64,000 nucleotides of DNA, taken from the NCBI GenBank assembly GCA_014843695.1, contig CM026390.1, positions 8,998,977 through 9,062,976 on the forward strand. Reading direction: 5' to 3'. Source of the stretch: Archivesica marissinica (Eukaryota; Mollusca; Bivalvia; Venerida; Vesicomyidae). Positions 50,401-55,805 of this stretch are shown in pieces. Every line of letters begins with the position of its first letter. Position 1 is the first letter of the stretch. The translations under genes were made by a program, and so were the position numbers. The notes below the pieces were generated by a model, which worked only from the letters and a program-made list of their open reading frames with translations, did not search any database and was not told where the DNA came from.

Positions 50401-53400
50401 ATATCAATCACTCTCGATGGCGCGGATGAAAACGTATATGTGGTCATTCATGTGGGAGGAAACCGGAGTACCCGGAGAAAACCCACCTGTCTGATCTGGC
50501 GACCACAGTACCCTCTCACATACTTCCCGGTCCGAGGATCGAACCTGGGTTGCATTGGTGAGAAGTGAGCGCACTAACAACTGCGCTAATCGGACAGCCA
50601 ACAGGTTATTTCAACATTTAAACAGAGAACAAATCTACCGTTGTTAAATCTGCAATAAACAACGGCTAGAGCCAGTCTATTTTACGGCTGTTGAATTTTG
50701 CCCCGCCAGCAAAATTAACACACACATATATTCGTTTGTAGCATTATATTGGATCATGTTAGAATGGAAATAATATTTGTACAGTGGTTGATTCCTGCGT
50801 ATCAGAATGACAAACCGTGTTTTATTCGCAGATAAACATTGGCAAGACAAATATTATTTCCTCATTTCAACATCATTCCTGATGGAAGCCATCACTATGA
50901 GGGAGACAGAAGAGGCAATGTGGATGTACGTGTCTTGCTTAAGGACACCACCACCGTGGTTCTGTCTGGGGTTGAACTCACAACTTGACGATTACGAGGC
51001 GAACTCAATATCCATTATAGACGGAGACATGCAATCTCAGTCTAATATCTCGTTAAAGAGACAAGTTCCAATTCAGACATTGGTGATATATCGTCTCAGT
51101 GGCCTAGTGGTTAAGGTTTCTGCCTACGGAGCGGACGCTCGACAATTCAAATCTCCGGTTGGCGAGCTGCCAGCTAGTTAAATAATGGTTACTGATTGCC
51201 TATCAGCCTGCAAGGATAGGATTCGGAAAGTACTGATGTTCATAAGAGATGTCTCGTAAGTCACAAATGTCTGGCGCAATTAATAGGTGTGACAAACACT
51301 TTTCCTATGAGACATAGAATGTACTCACATCCACCGTTCTGCATACAACCGCCGATGTCGCCATTGGTTCCGTCGTTGCTATTGCCACCGCCGCCGAGGG
51401 AAGGATTCATGCTGCCGAAACTACTTCCTCCGTGATGGTAACTGGGTATCAGCTTTCGCCGCTTACGATCTATGTCTTCCTTATCTGAAAATAAATACAT
51501 TTAGTAGAAGTGGTGTGTCGATATGTCGAGATTGTATTACATGAAATATTATATATGCCACATGTTTTCTGCTCGCCTATGTGGGAACATGTGCAATTTT
51601 CCAAAGAATTTGAAAATTTACGCAAAGCGTTTGTATTAAAATTAGGAAAAGAACTTTTAGAAAAGTCAATTGCAGAGAAGGTTTCCACGTATTCAACTGT
51701 TTTTTCCCTGTTAGCCGGGGAGTTCTTACGAAACTTATCTTCTAATACACGTTCAAGTGAGGTCAATATTCTTATATTATTATACATCTTTGATAATTCG
51801 GCAATTTGATTGGCTGATACCCGATCACGTGGAGGCAAGTATTTTGTTTTACTATTCGACAAGTTTTCCACAATTTTGTTCCATTCCATTTTATTTAGGG
51901 TCAACAGTTCCGTGAGCATTTTTGGCTTTGGCGATATAGATTTTGTTTGTGATTGCTACAAACTACGAAGACTGATCGATTTGGCGGAGGAAAAATAGTC
52001 CCTCCCTTTGAAGAATAGTTTGAACTATTGACCTGAAGAGAATAATTGTTTATTGTATCAATATATAAAAGTGCACATTGATATTGAATGAGCAATCATA
52101 GATCTTGTGATACATCAATATTTCTATCGATGGAACCTCTACCGATACAACAATATGCCAATAAATCTATCTTTACTGTGAACAGCCATCAGCCAATCAG
52201 AATTGTCGTCTTCCTTTGTATGTAACAGTAGAGATAGGTTGTTGTATCAGGGTTATAGAGTAAAGATATAGAGCCAATGCTCAGTGGATACGTGTATGCG
52301 TAGCGAGCGTTACTGTAACTCTTGAGAAAAGATGTCGATATTGATCTAGAAACTAATTTTCGTTTACAGGAAGTTTGATTTGTCAGAATCAGATGCATAA
52401 TCGCCGTCTTCCTTTAAATGTCTTGTAATCCCAAATCTCTTTGTGGAAGTCGTAATAGCACTTCAGGTGTGAAAGGCCCCCCCCCTTAAAATAAATGTGT
52501 ATAAACTAAAACTCTTCACAGCAAAAGCAAGCATTGAGGTGGTAGTAATCACCTCTTACAGCCACACAGGGTAATGAAATGATTCATATTCTATTCACAC
52601 ACATCTTGTCTCAGCGCAGCAAAGTCAGCACAGAGGAAATATTGTTTCCTCTTGGATTGCAGGCACGTTTTCAAAATGATTCTTCAAGATACCCATACAC
52701 ATGAAGCATCGCCCTTTTAAAAATGGACATGTTTTCTTGAAGGTCAAAATTTCTTCAAAATGACCCATGTTTTCACAAAAATCCCAAAAGTCCTGCATGA
52801 GAACATGTCCTATATAAATCAGGCCAGTAGCTAATTATAAGCTGAAGCACACAGAGGCAGGACCCTCCCTCGGTTAAAATTTCCAAAGCAAAGAAATAAA
52901 TCAATAAAAAACCAAAAATCTCCATTGCATGGTAACCTCTCTATTACCATACCTTTGATTCTAGGGTAGTATGTGAAGGATTTTGGATCGCTAGACTCCC
53001 CATCCGATTTCCTCTGTAGCATTACCAGCATGGAAACCTCTCTATTACCATACCTTTGATTCTAGGGTAGTATGTGAAGGATTTTGGATCGCTAGACTCC
53101 CCATCCGATTTCCTCTGCAGCATTACCAGCATGGAAACCTCTCTATTACCATACCTTTGATTCTAGGGTAGTATGTGAAGGATTTTGGATCGCTAGACTC
53201 CCCATCCGATTTCCTCTGCAGCATTACCAGCATGGAAACCTCTCTATTACCATACCTTTGATTCTAGGGTAGTATGTGAAGGATTTTGGATCGCTAGACT
53301 CCCCATCCGATTTCCTCTGCAGCATTACCAGCATGGAAACCTCTCTATTACCATACCTTTGATTCTAGGGTAGTATGTGAAGGATTTTGGATCGCTAGAC

Positions 53401-53697
53401 TCCCCATCCGATTTCCTCTGCAGCATTACCAGCATGGAAACCTCTCTATTACCATACCTTTGATTCTAGGGTAGTATGTGAAGGATTTTGGATCGCTAGA
53501 CTCCCCATCCGATTTCCTCTGCAGCATTACCAGCATGGAAACCTCTCTATTACCATACCTTTGATTCTAGGGTAGTATGTGAAGGATTTTGGATCGCTAG
53601 ACTCCCCATCCGATTTCCTCTGTAGCATTACCAGTACATTGACCGGAGTTTGAACGCTTACATCATGATATTCTGGCGTCTTGAAAACTATCGCAAA
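17388..53697 (-). CDS. NFKB1: NF-kappaB p105/Relish-type gene, 13 3'-terminal coding exons
   Basis: Exons (minus strand): 53697-53559, 51484-51329, 50284-50219, 49351-48197, 36782-36641, 33561-33444, 32334-32112, 28413-28244, 25001-24582, 23020-22882, 21406-21234, 18243-18138 and 17491-17388. All junctions are GT-AG and the phases agree. The total is 3,111 nt: 1,036 codons and a TAG. Order: end of Rel homology domain, NLS, Gly-rich region, long Q/S/T linker, ankyrin repeats, death domain, DSG degron. This is the architecture of p105-type precursors, which hold Rel proteins in the cytoplasm and are processed or degraded after IKK phosphorylation to release the nuclear p50-like factor in innate immunity. 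The family role is established for insects and vertebrates and inferred here. The N-terminal DNA-binding exons are not in the window. Introns are unusually full of minisatellites. Confidence 0.95.
17502..17560. repeat. 21-bp repeat, about 3 copies
   Basis: Unit caaataaacacacaaatgta. It lies just upstream (in gene direction) of the last exon's acceptor, so it occupies the branch-point neighbourhood. Confidence 0.85.
17800..18040 (+). mobile_element. Dispersed repeat family D, single copy
   Basis: Shares gactctccagctatta, gcacggatgggcacc, accttccgcaagccagctgg and gatagcttc with 49975-50205 and 27962-28175. No coding capacity; possibly a SINE tail or MITE. Confidence 0.65.
18138..18243 (-). CDS. 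NFKB1: NF-kappaB p105 exon: end of death domain
   Basis: Reads [20 protein letters not shown] and [12 protein letters not shown]. It aligns with the human '[27 protein letters not shown]' helices 5-6 by position. The acceptor tttactag is followed within about 20 nt (upstream in the intron) by the 20-bp satellite array. Confidence 0.92.
18262..20634. repeat. 20-bp satellite array, about 118 copies
   Basis: Unit agtactaacagataatgtac, with a second common form ending in gggc. The tac form dominates at low coordinates and the gggc form from about 19570 on, with a mixed zone between. Minor variants: aaata for agata, and aagag near 18843-19450. A few slippage breaks shift the register (19455, 19725, 19960, 20085, 20150). 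Confidence 0.98.
20684..21044. repeat. 22-bp minisatellite, about 16 copies
   Basis: Unit cccaatgtactctcctatag plus tg. An ordered change from atgtac to atttac occurs after about 20905, and cc/tc variants alternate in blocks. Confidence 0.97.
21127..21215 (-). mobile_element. SINE family B fragment
   Basis: Minus-strand central segment (gtgtaaagcaccgacatgag, then acctcacggtttaatgtc) related to 12919-13208 and 45582-45868. It abuts the donor side of the 21234 exon. Confidence 0.65.
21234..21406 (-). CDS. NFKB1: NF-kappaB p105 exon: death domain start
   Basis: Reads [35 protein letters not shown] and [11 protein letters not shown]. The motif 'W..L..KLG ... SP...LL..YE' matches p105/p100 death domains, which recruit regulators and favour processing. 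Acceptor gtttgcag, donor gtaagt. Confidence 0.95.
21440..21559 (-). mobile_element. Tc1/mariner-like MITE, truncated
   Basis: Ends ggccactaacacaggtttga and contains several ggctgcttaa units. One terminus is missing. Confidence 0.75.
21584..21825 (+). mobile_element. piggyBac-like MITE family 1
   Basis: TTAA at both ends. Terminal repeats cccattcaacacca and tggtgttgaaaggg. The central hairpin is intact (gacggctcgtcacgagccgg). Confidence 0.9.
22022..22355. repeat. 53-bp minisatellite, about 6 copies
   Basis: The unit starts agccaaataacccctaaccc and ends cctattgttctcct. Copies are almost identical, suggesting recent expansion. The inner ccctaaccc is telomere-like but is not a telomeric array. 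Confidence 0.95.
22396..22650. repeat. 31-bp minisatellite, about 8 copies
   Basis: Unit caacctaggacagttacagg followed by gtacctgaaat. Confidence 0.95.
22882..23020 (-). CDS. NFKB1: NF-kappaB p105 exon between ankyrin repeats and death domain
   Basis: Begins [19 protein letters not shown] and ends [17 protein letters not shown] corresponds to human 'FDILNGKPY', the segment right after the last ankyrin repeat. Acceptor ctcgccag, donor gtttgt (non-optimal). Confidence 0.88.
23458..23938. repeat. 44-bp minisatellite, 11 copies
   Basis: Unit atcttaagtctatagatgtt, then atatacttaaggcatatact and gcat. The copies look identical to each other by eye, the most homogeneous array in the window. Each unit contains the inverted pair cttaag and ttatatacttaa. 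Confidence 0.97.
23939..24581. other. Intronic sequence without a recognised element
   Basis: The ORF at 24066-24383 (minus) has no motif. The sequence tgaattctattctttgac ... is unique in the window. Confidence 0.4.
24582..25001 (-). CDS. NFKB1: NF-kappaB p105 exon: ankyrin repeat with acidic insertion
   Basis: Starts [20 protein letters not shown] and [20 protein letters not shown], a canonical ankyrin repeat aligned with human '[29 protein letters not shown]'. It is followed by about 75 residues rich in Asp, Glu, Asn and Lys (e.g. [20 protein letters not shown]). It ends [14 protein letters not shown], equivalent to human 'GTTPLDMA'. Vertebrate p105 has a shorter acidic linker at the same point, so this is an expansion of an existing loop. 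420 nt, phase 0 at both ends. Confidence 0.95.
25145..25757. repeat. 30-bp minisatellite, about 20 copies
   Basis: Unit ctattaacataacatatcct followed by acacgatggg. The length is a multiple of three, so it stays open in several frames on the minus strand and yields false ORFs. Confidence 0.97.
25911..26369. mobile_element. DNA-transposon remnant with 15-bp inverted ends
   Basis: Left end cagggccgtcgctgg and right end ccagcgacgggcctg are inverted repeats with one mismatch. The interior has gatacgcac at both sides, and a poly-C run lies at about 26262. Only a 5-bp direct repeat (acatt) flanks it. No ORF. The ends look hAT-like, but the superfamily is not settled. Confidence 0.6.
26740..27085. 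repeat. 28-bp minisatellite, about 12 copies
   Basis: Unit tagctttgtagtctgtacta followed by tttatgag. Confidence 0.97.
27185..27385 (-). mobile_element. SINE family E (tRNA-headed), minus strand
   Basis: On the minus strand the head reads tccgtggtccagtggtagag with B box gggttcgatac, and the element ends ccccgcaaggggtttgacat. The same 3' end occurs on the plus strand at 42171-42215 (catccccgcgaggggttcga). Confidence 0.75.
27706..27859. mobile_element. piggyBac-like MITE family 2, 5'-truncated
   Basis: Contains ctgatcaggatctat and aatagcaaacagcatagagc, and ends acgggTTAA. Confidence 0.7.
27962..28175 (+). mobile_element. Dispersed repeat family D copy
   Basis: gtcatatggcgactgtccag, then ggcacccgagtagaaccacc and cttccgaatgccagc match the other family D copies. 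Confidence 0.65.
28244..28413 (-). CDS. NFKB1: NF-kappaB p105 exon: ankyrin repeats
   Basis: Reads [40 protein letters not shown] and ends SLAAYLILQ. It aligns with human '[44 protein letters not shown]' across two ankyrin repeats. The KSGRT sequence is shared. Phase 2 in, phase 0 out. Confidence 0.96.
28683..29670. repeat. 41-bp minisatellite, about 24 copies
   Basis: Unit ttagacacatgatattaaca followed by gttctacctcaccaaccaac. Point variants (cat/cgt/cgtt) are shuffled between copies, as expected from repeated unequal exchange. Confidence 0.97.
29711..31099 (+). mobile_element. TA-flanked DNA element with a 58-bp array inside
   Basis: The left end cagtcaaacctctctgg and right end gaggtgggactg are inverted repeats next to TA dinucleotides. 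After the left end there are about six copies of a 58-bp unit (agagcaaacaccatccggat ... gttgttgttct, 29725-30080). The rest (30080-31060) is AT-rich, without ORF. It ends with two short 'gaggt' repeats (31055-31099). Reading it as one element is inference from the ends. Confidence 0.5.
29725..30080. repeat. 58-bp minisatellite, about 6 copies
   Basis: The unit starts agagcaaacaccatccggat and includes acacccaagattggttgttg. It begins directly after a cagtcaaacctctct transposon-like end, so it probably grew from that end. Confidence 0.93.
31176..31405 (-). mobile_element. SINE family A copy, minus strand
   Basis: The 3' end (cagtttgattgccaaacaag), body (gacctcattcctgatggaat) and head (actaccacagtgctatcatg) are all visible in reverse. 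Nearly full length. Confidence 0.8.
31722..32085. repeat. 36-bp minisatellite, 10 copies
   Basis: Unit cattcaacagtacatgtact followed by gtcatacattgcaccc. The multiple-of-three length keeps three frames open (128-141 codon false ORFs). acagtacatgtactgt within each unit is a perfect palindrome. Confidence 0.97.
32112..32334 (-). CDS. NFKB1: NF-kappaB p105 exon: ankyrin repeats
   Basis: Reads [20 protein letters not shown] and [20 protein letters not shown], and ends [19 protein letters not shown] matches human '[11 protein letters not shown]'. Acceptor atgcgcacag, donor gtatgt. Its 3' splice region begins about 25 bp from the 36-bp array. Confidence 0.96.
32399..32573 (+). mobile_element. Tc1/mariner-like MITE, full length
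   Basis: TA-flanked; ends cagtcaaacctgtgttagtg and gacaggtttgactg. Several internal attaagcagcca units. Confidence 0.9.
32575..33215. other. Intronic sequence without a recognised element
   Basis: AT-rich. Resembles 4500-4800 in short stretches (gataaagtccgat; aagtacccattgcatatactg), so an old dispersed repeat is likely. Confidence 0.35.
33219..33345 (+). mobile_element. SINE family A, 5'-truncated
   Basis: Begins in the body (cacattgccccttcactctc) and ends tcgcaatcgagctaaaataa. The 5' truncation fits reverse-transcription insertion. Confidence 0.75.
33444..33561 (-). CDS. NFKB1: NF-kappaB p105 exon: ankyrin repeat
   Basis: Reads [20 protein letters not shown] and ends INAYNFHHQ. It joins in frame (DGDL-PLH) to the exon at 36641-36782 and ([10 protein letters not shown]) to 32112-32334, so one ankyrin repeat is split across two introns. 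Acceptor tatttgacag, donor gtaagg. Confidence 0.94.
33775..36634. repeat. 35-bp satellite array, about 82 copies
   Basis: Unit ccatctgaagcattgaacat followed by atctaccgtattcta. Two half-unit variants, ccatctgaag and ccattaaag, and ttcta/ttctt and accg/acca alternate in combination. The array runs up to the splice donor of the 36641 exon (donor at 36635-36640). Confidence 0.98.
36641..36782 (-). CDS. NFKB1: NF-kappaB p105 exon: start of the ankyrin region
   Basis: Reads [40 protein letters not shown] and VQDQDGD. It corresponds to human '[32 protein letters not shown]'. Acceptor tactttcag; the donor gtgagt lies directly at the edge of the 35-bp array. Phase 1 in, phase 2 out. Confidence 0.96.
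36783..37115. other. Intronic sequence without a recognised element
   Basis: Short unique stretch between exon and MITE. The small minus-strand ORF at 36811-37062 has no motif. Confidence 0.4.
37116..37361. mobile_element. piggyBac-like MITE family 2, full length
   Basis: TTAA at both ends. Inner inverted segments tctgatcaggatctat and its mirror gtctgatcaggctctatgct make a long hairpin. Confidence 0.8.
37482..37713 (+). mobile_element. piggyBac-like MITE family 1, source of the adjacent array
   Basis: Left edge gtaacccattcaacacca (the TTAA has become GTAA) and right edge gtgttgaaagcgTTAA. The central hairpin has lost part of one arm. Its last ~28 bp plus 14 bp of flank (tcatattgtattat) are the unit of the array that follows. 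Confidence 0.88.
37710..39525. repeat. 42-bp minisatellite derived from a MITE end, about 41 copies
   Basis: Unit ttagaggcccgtagtgttga, aagggttaatcatattgtat, ta. Most copies are identical; a minority carry ggtgcat or aaggtgt variants. The 42-bp length gives an open frame of 664 codons (37777-39771) encoding repeats of [14 protein letters not shown], which I regard as non-coding. Confidence 0.97.
39526..40174. other. Intronic sequence without a recognised element
   Basis: Starts with a short plus-strand open stretch that continues the array's reading frame to 39771; otherwise nothing supported. Confidence 0.4.
40175..40745 (+). repeat. 58-bp array made from a SINE head, 9 copies plus the intact SINE
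   Basis: Unit gaagtcatgatagagcaatg, gtaacgcgttcgtatcaggt, gtgaaatactactactgt. It consists of the first ~45 bp of SINE family A plus 13 bp of flank (atactactactgt). The first copy keeps the ancestral gtggtgatagcgcagtgg; the others share gtcatgatagagcaatgg. Each unit carries the A-box-like part of the Pol III promoter. Confidence 0.95.
40709..40905 (+). mobile_element. SINE family A body terminating the 58-bp array
   Basis: From the last head unit it continues into gcccagctggagccgctaca, cccttaggcatt and ctcgtttcgcaatcgagcta. Confidence 0.85.
40906..42170. other. Intronic sequence without a recognised gene
   Basis: AT-rich. The stretch 41549-41597 (acacattaatgaattgtcgt ...) recurs at 44699-44745, so both belong to an undefined dispersed repeat. 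42031-42080 holds two copies of cgcacttgtttacaatcgta. Confidence 0.45.
42171..42225 (+). mobile_element. SINE family E, 3' end fragment
   Basis: ggacatgtctacatccccgc and gaggggttcgacatt match the 3' end of the copy at 27185, followed by a (gata)n tail. Confidence 0.55.
42618..42722. repeat. 25-bp repeat, 4 copies
   Basis: Unit acaatgaccacactcggaaa followed by ctgaa, directly joined to the 17-bp array. Confidence 0.93.
42720..43995. repeat. 17-bp satellite array, about 75 copies
   Basis: Unit agatagatgggaacaag with variants atatagatg, gagaac, ttggaac and caatag. Three units make 51 bp without stops in all minus-strand frames, giving false ORFs of 370-455 codons. Confidence 0.98.
44199..44246 (+). 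mobile_element. Tc1/mariner-like MITE, interrupted fragment
   Basis: Starts caatcaaaactgtgttagtg and stops at a TTAA where a piggyBac-like MITE is inserted; the rest of the mariner-like element is not on the other side. Confidence 0.75.
44247..44452 (-). mobile_element. piggyBac-like MITE family 1, minus strand, truncated
   Basis: Starts TTAAccctttcaacacca and includes the hairpin half gagccgtctcatcaggatct. The other terminus is lost after ccagtccatgtgagtta. Confidence 0.85.
44453..45171. other. Intronic sequence without a recognised gene
   Basis: Contains the undefined repeat shared with 41549 and a poly-C run (44744-44753). Confidence 0.4.
45172..45417 (+). mobile_element. piggyBac-like MITE family 1
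   Basis: TTAA at both ends. Terminal repeats cccattcaacccca and tggggttgaaaggg. Very close to the copy at 14515-14761, so both come from one subfamily. Confidence 0.92.
45582..45868 (-). mobile_element. SINE family B, minus strand
   Basis: Full copy in reverse (tacgtttatttatcgtcgct at the 3' end, ccactggactacagatccgt at the head). A second, partial head (45530-45572) lies next to it, so two SINEs are nested or tandem. Confidence 0.85.
46118..47945. repeat. 30-bp composite minisatellite, about 60 copies in two blocks
   Basis: Block 1 (46118-46985): acaacaacaatccccagcag followed by gggtgtagaa, irregular in length. Block 2 (46985-47905): acaacaacaggagccatcag followed by gagtgtagaa, very regular. 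One block 2 unit is embedded in block 1 at 46620-46650, and block 1-type units return at 47905-47945. The 30-bp unit is open in several minus frames (617-652 codon false ORFs). Confidence 0.97.
48197..49351 (-). CDS. NFKB1: NF-kappaB p105 exon: long Q/S/T-rich linker
   Basis: 1,155 nt. It begins [17 protein letters not shown] and ends SVHKTHTA. It is rich in Gln, Ser, Thr, Pro and Asn (e.g. [20 protein letters not shown]), with an acidic-hydrophobic patch [20 protein letters not shown] that could act in transactivation or processing. No folded domain is recognised. It sits between the glycine-rich region and the ankyrin repeats, where vertebrate p105 has a shorter linker. Acceptor atgttgtag, donor CAG|gtaacg. 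An ORF continuing to 48000 reads into the intron. Confidence 0.93.
49503..49640. repeat. 26-bp repeat, 5 copies
   Basis: Unit tttttatctccgacaggctc followed by aagaca. Confidence 0.95.
49732..49974 (-). mobile_element. piggyBac-like MITE family 1, minus strand
   Basis: TTAA at both ends, ccctttcaacacca and tggtgttgaatggg, intact hairpin (gagccggctcgtgacgagcc). Confidence 0.9.
49975..50205 (+). mobile_element. Dispersed repeat family D copy
   Basis: ttaggtcatacgacgaatct, caggcacggatgggcacc and gaccttctgcaagtctg match family D. It directly follows the TTAA of the preceding MITE. Confidence 0.65.
50219..50284 (-). CDS. NFKB1: NF-kappaB p105 short exon after the glycine-rich region
   Basis: 66 nt, reads [20 protein letters not shown] and LG. 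Acceptor cctatttcag, donor gtaagt. Included because both junction phases fit and the splice sites are strong; the sequence itself has no family motif. Confidence 0.82.
50347..50416 (-). mobile_element. SINE family A, 3' end fragment
   Basis: acgattgcgaagcaagttct and ccaatcactctcga type sequence in reverse. Confidence 0.65.
50417..50600 (-). mobile_element. tRNA-headed SINE (another family), minus strand
   Basis: On the minus strand the head is gtccgattagcgcagttgtt (A box) with aggttcgatcctcgg (B box), followed by a tail containing gagtacccggagaaaaccca in reverse. One copy only in the window. Confidence 0.7.
50862..50990 (-). mobile_element. SINE family A, middle fragment, minus strand
   Basis: catcattcctgatggaagcc, agaggcaatgtgg and ggggttgaactcacaac in reverse. 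Confidence 0.65.
51092..51270 (+). mobile_element. SINE family C (tRNA-Arg-like head)
   Basis: cgtctcagtggcctagtggt and tctgcctacggagcgg, with the tail gattcggaaagtactgatgt, match 13553. Confidence 0.8.
51329..51484 (-). CDS. NFKB1: NF-kappaB p105 exon: NLS and glycine-rich region
   Basis: Reads [39 protein letters not shown] and [16 protein letters not shown]-x-x-RKR-x-KL-x-P aligns with human 'DKEEVQRKRQKLMPNF'; RKRRK is the nuclear localisation signal. The glycine-rich stretch that follows corresponds to the region that stops proteasomal processing of p105 and sets the p50 C-terminus. It is shorter than the vertebrate one but in the same place. Confidence 0.97.
51470..51919 (-). CDS. Unknown 149-codon ORF inside the NF-kappaB intron, same strand
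   Basis: Starts [20 protein letters not shown], later [20 protein letters not shown] and [20 protein letters not shown]. It has balanced amino-acid use and helix-like hydrophobic spacing, unlike the surrounding low-complexity sequence. It ends in another frame 15 bp inside the NF-kappaB exon at 51329-51484. No family recognised. It could be a retroposed gene fragment, the 5' part of a nested gene, or an alternative first exon of a short transcript. Confidence 0.35.
   Translation of the reverse strand: MLTELLTLNKMEWNKIVENLSNSKTKYLPPRDRVSANQIAELSKMYNNIRILTSLERVLEDKFRKNSPANREKTVEYVETFSAIDFSKSSFPNFNTNALRKFSNSLENCTCSHIGEQKTCGIYNISCNTISTYRHTTSTKCIYFQIRKT
52446..52512 (+). mobile_element. SINE family A, internally deleted
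   Basis: Head (gtcgtaatagcacttcaggt) joined by a poly-C run to the tail (aaaataaatgtgtataaact); the body is missing. Confidence 0.6.
52930..53636 (-). repeat. 101-bp tandem array copying the 3' half of a Rel homology exon, 7 copies
   Basis: Units start at 52930, 53031, 53132, 53233, 53334, 53435 and 53536 (plus strand tggaaacctctctattacca). Each contains 78 bp of exon ([20 protein letters not shown], then YPRIKG) plus the first 23 bp of the intron with its donor (AAAG|gtatgg). Only the highest-coordinate copy is attached to the rest of the exon. The others lie in the downstream intron and lack the exon's acceptor. Copies are nearly identical; the main variant is ctgcag (inner copies) versus ctacag (outer copies) near the start of the exon part. 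Confidence 0.96.
53559..53697 (-). CDS. NFKB1: NF-kappaB p105 exon: end of Rel homology domain
   Basis: Reads [20 protein letters not shown], then [16 protein letters not shown] and [11 protein letters not shown]. It aligns residue for residue with human p105 '[46 protein letters not shown]', the last strands of the dimerisation (IPT) domain. Acceptor ctatttccag at 53698-53707, donor AAAG|gtatgg. Its 3' 78 bp is the source of the 101-bp array. The preceding exon (ending in a 'GFGDFSPTDVHRQ'-like sequence) was not found up to 64000. Confidence 0.97.
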
Positions 53698-53839
53698 CTG
53701 GAAATAGAGAAAATATTTTCTTTTGCATTTTTAGACGAAATCACTATTTTAGGGTACTGATTGAATAATGGTCCACCGTTATAAAACATATCACCATAAT
53801 TACAATTATCAAATATTATAGTACTTGCCATTGGTATAT

Positions 53840-54044
53840 TCAAACCTACATTTTCAAGTGAAAATATTTCCCAATATGCACCATTTCCCAAGAAGCATTC
53901 TACCCGAAGATACACCATTTTCCGAGATGCATTCTTTCCCAAAATGCATTATTTCCAAACAAGCACCAATTTCTCAATATGTGCAATTTCCTAAAATGCA
54001 TGATTTACCAAGATGTACATGTCCGAAAAAGTTCCAGGTCACAA
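53840..54044. repeat. Degenerate ~20-bp 'tttcccaagatgcat' repeat
   Basis: Successive ccatttcccaagaagcattc, ttttccgagatgcattc and tttcccaaaatgcatta units, strongly diverged. It looks like an old array next to a younger one. Confidence 0.7.
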
Positions 54045-55335
54045 AGTGTACAATTTATGACATACCGACTGCTGAAATGCAATCAATTTTCAAATCACTT
54101 CTACTGACTGCTGAAATGCACACACTTTTCAATTTTGTGTGTGTTTTTATCACTTCTACTGACTGCTGAAATGCACACACTTTTCAATCACTTCTACTGA
54201 CTGCTGAAATGCACACTTCATTTACTTCTACCAAATGCTGAAATACACACACTTTTCAATTACTTCTACTGACTGCTGAAATGCACACACTTTTCAATCA
54301 CTTCTACTGACTGCTGAAATGCACACACTTCAATCACTTCTACCGACTGCTGAAATGCAATCAATTTTCATATCACTTCTACCGACTGCTGAAATGCAAT
54401 CAATTTTCAAATCACTTCTACTGACTGCTGAAATGCACACACTTTTCAATCACTTCTACTGACTGCTGAAATGCACACTTCATTTACTTCTACCAAATGC
54501 TGAAATGCACACACTTTTCAATTACTTCTACTGACTGCTGAAATGCACACACTTTTCAATCACTTCTACTGACTGCTGAAATGCACACACTTCAATCACT
54601 TCTACCGACTGCTGAAATGCAATCAATTTTCATATCACTTCTACTGACTGCTGAAATGCAATCAATTTTCAAATCACTTCTACTGACTGCTGAAATGCAC
54701 ACACTTTTCAATCACTTCTACCGAATGCTGAAATGCACACACTTTTCAATTACTTCTACTGACTGCTGAAATGCACACACTTTTCAATTACTTCTACTGA
54801 CTGCTGAAATGCACACACTTTTCAATTACTTCTACTGACTGCTGAAATGCACACACTTTTCAATTACTTCTACTGACTGCTGAAATGCACACACTTTTCA
54901 ATCACTTCTACTGACTGCTGAAATGCACACACTTCAATCACTTCTACCGACTGCTGAAATGCAATCAATTTTCATATCACTTCTACTGACTGCTGAAATG
55001 CACACACTTTTCAATCACTTCTACCGACTGCTGAAATGCAATCAATTTTCATATCACTTCTACTGACTGCTGAAATGCACACACTTTTCAATCACTTCTA
55101 CCGAATGCTGAAATGCACACACTTTTCAATTACTTCTACTGACTGCTGAAATGCACACACTTTTCAATTACTTCTACTGACTGCTGAAATGCACACACTT
55201 TTCAATTACTTCTACCGACTGCTGAAATGCAATCAATTTTCAAATCACTTCTACTGACTGCTGAAATGCAATCAATTTTCAAATCACTTCTACTGACTGC
55301 TGAAATGCACACACTTTTCAATCACTTCTACTGAG
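54045..55335. repeat. 38-bp minisatellite, about 34 copies
   Basis: Unit cacttctactgactgctgaa followed by atgcacacacttttcaat, mixed with an atgcaatcaattttcaaat form. Blocks of several units are repeated as larger segments (54180-54300 and 54440-54560 look alike). Confidence 0.97.
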
Positions 55336-55566
55336 AGAAGAAATGATATGCATGTGGATTTATACATCAAGGGGGACTTTTTTATAATCAAAACATTATA
55401 ATTATATTATAAATTCCCCACTAGTATTCAAATTTCAAGTGTGGGTAAAATGTAACACAGCACTTATATATGCTTACTGAAAATCCCCAATAGTTCATTG
55501 ATTAATAGCAATTTGATATAGGTACTTCCTTAATTTACTTTTTTATCTATTTTTTTCTTGTTCAAG
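55336..55566. other. Intronic sequence without a recognised element
   Basis: AT-rich, short. Confidence 0.4.
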
Positions 55567-55735
55567 ACCGTCTCCGTGGTTTAGTGGTTAAGGCGGAAGG
55601 TCAAAGATTCAAACCTCGTCAGGGGTTCATTCTGAGCCTAACGTTCAAGGATAGGATTCGGGAAGTACTGATGTCCATAAAAGGTGTCTCATAAGTCAGA
55701 AATGGCTGGCCCTTTAAATAGGGGTGACAGTATAA
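55567..55735 (+). mobile_element. SINE family C with a deletion in the tRNA-like head
   Basis: gtctccgtggtttagtggtt joins directly to ggcggaaggtcaaagattc: the anticodon arm is missing, but A and B boxes remain. Tail as in 13553. Confidence 0.8.
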
Positions 55736-55805
55736 TAAACAAACACTATACTTTTTACTTTTTATAGGTATATATTATAAATGAATACGGGTGTTATTGC
55801 TATGT

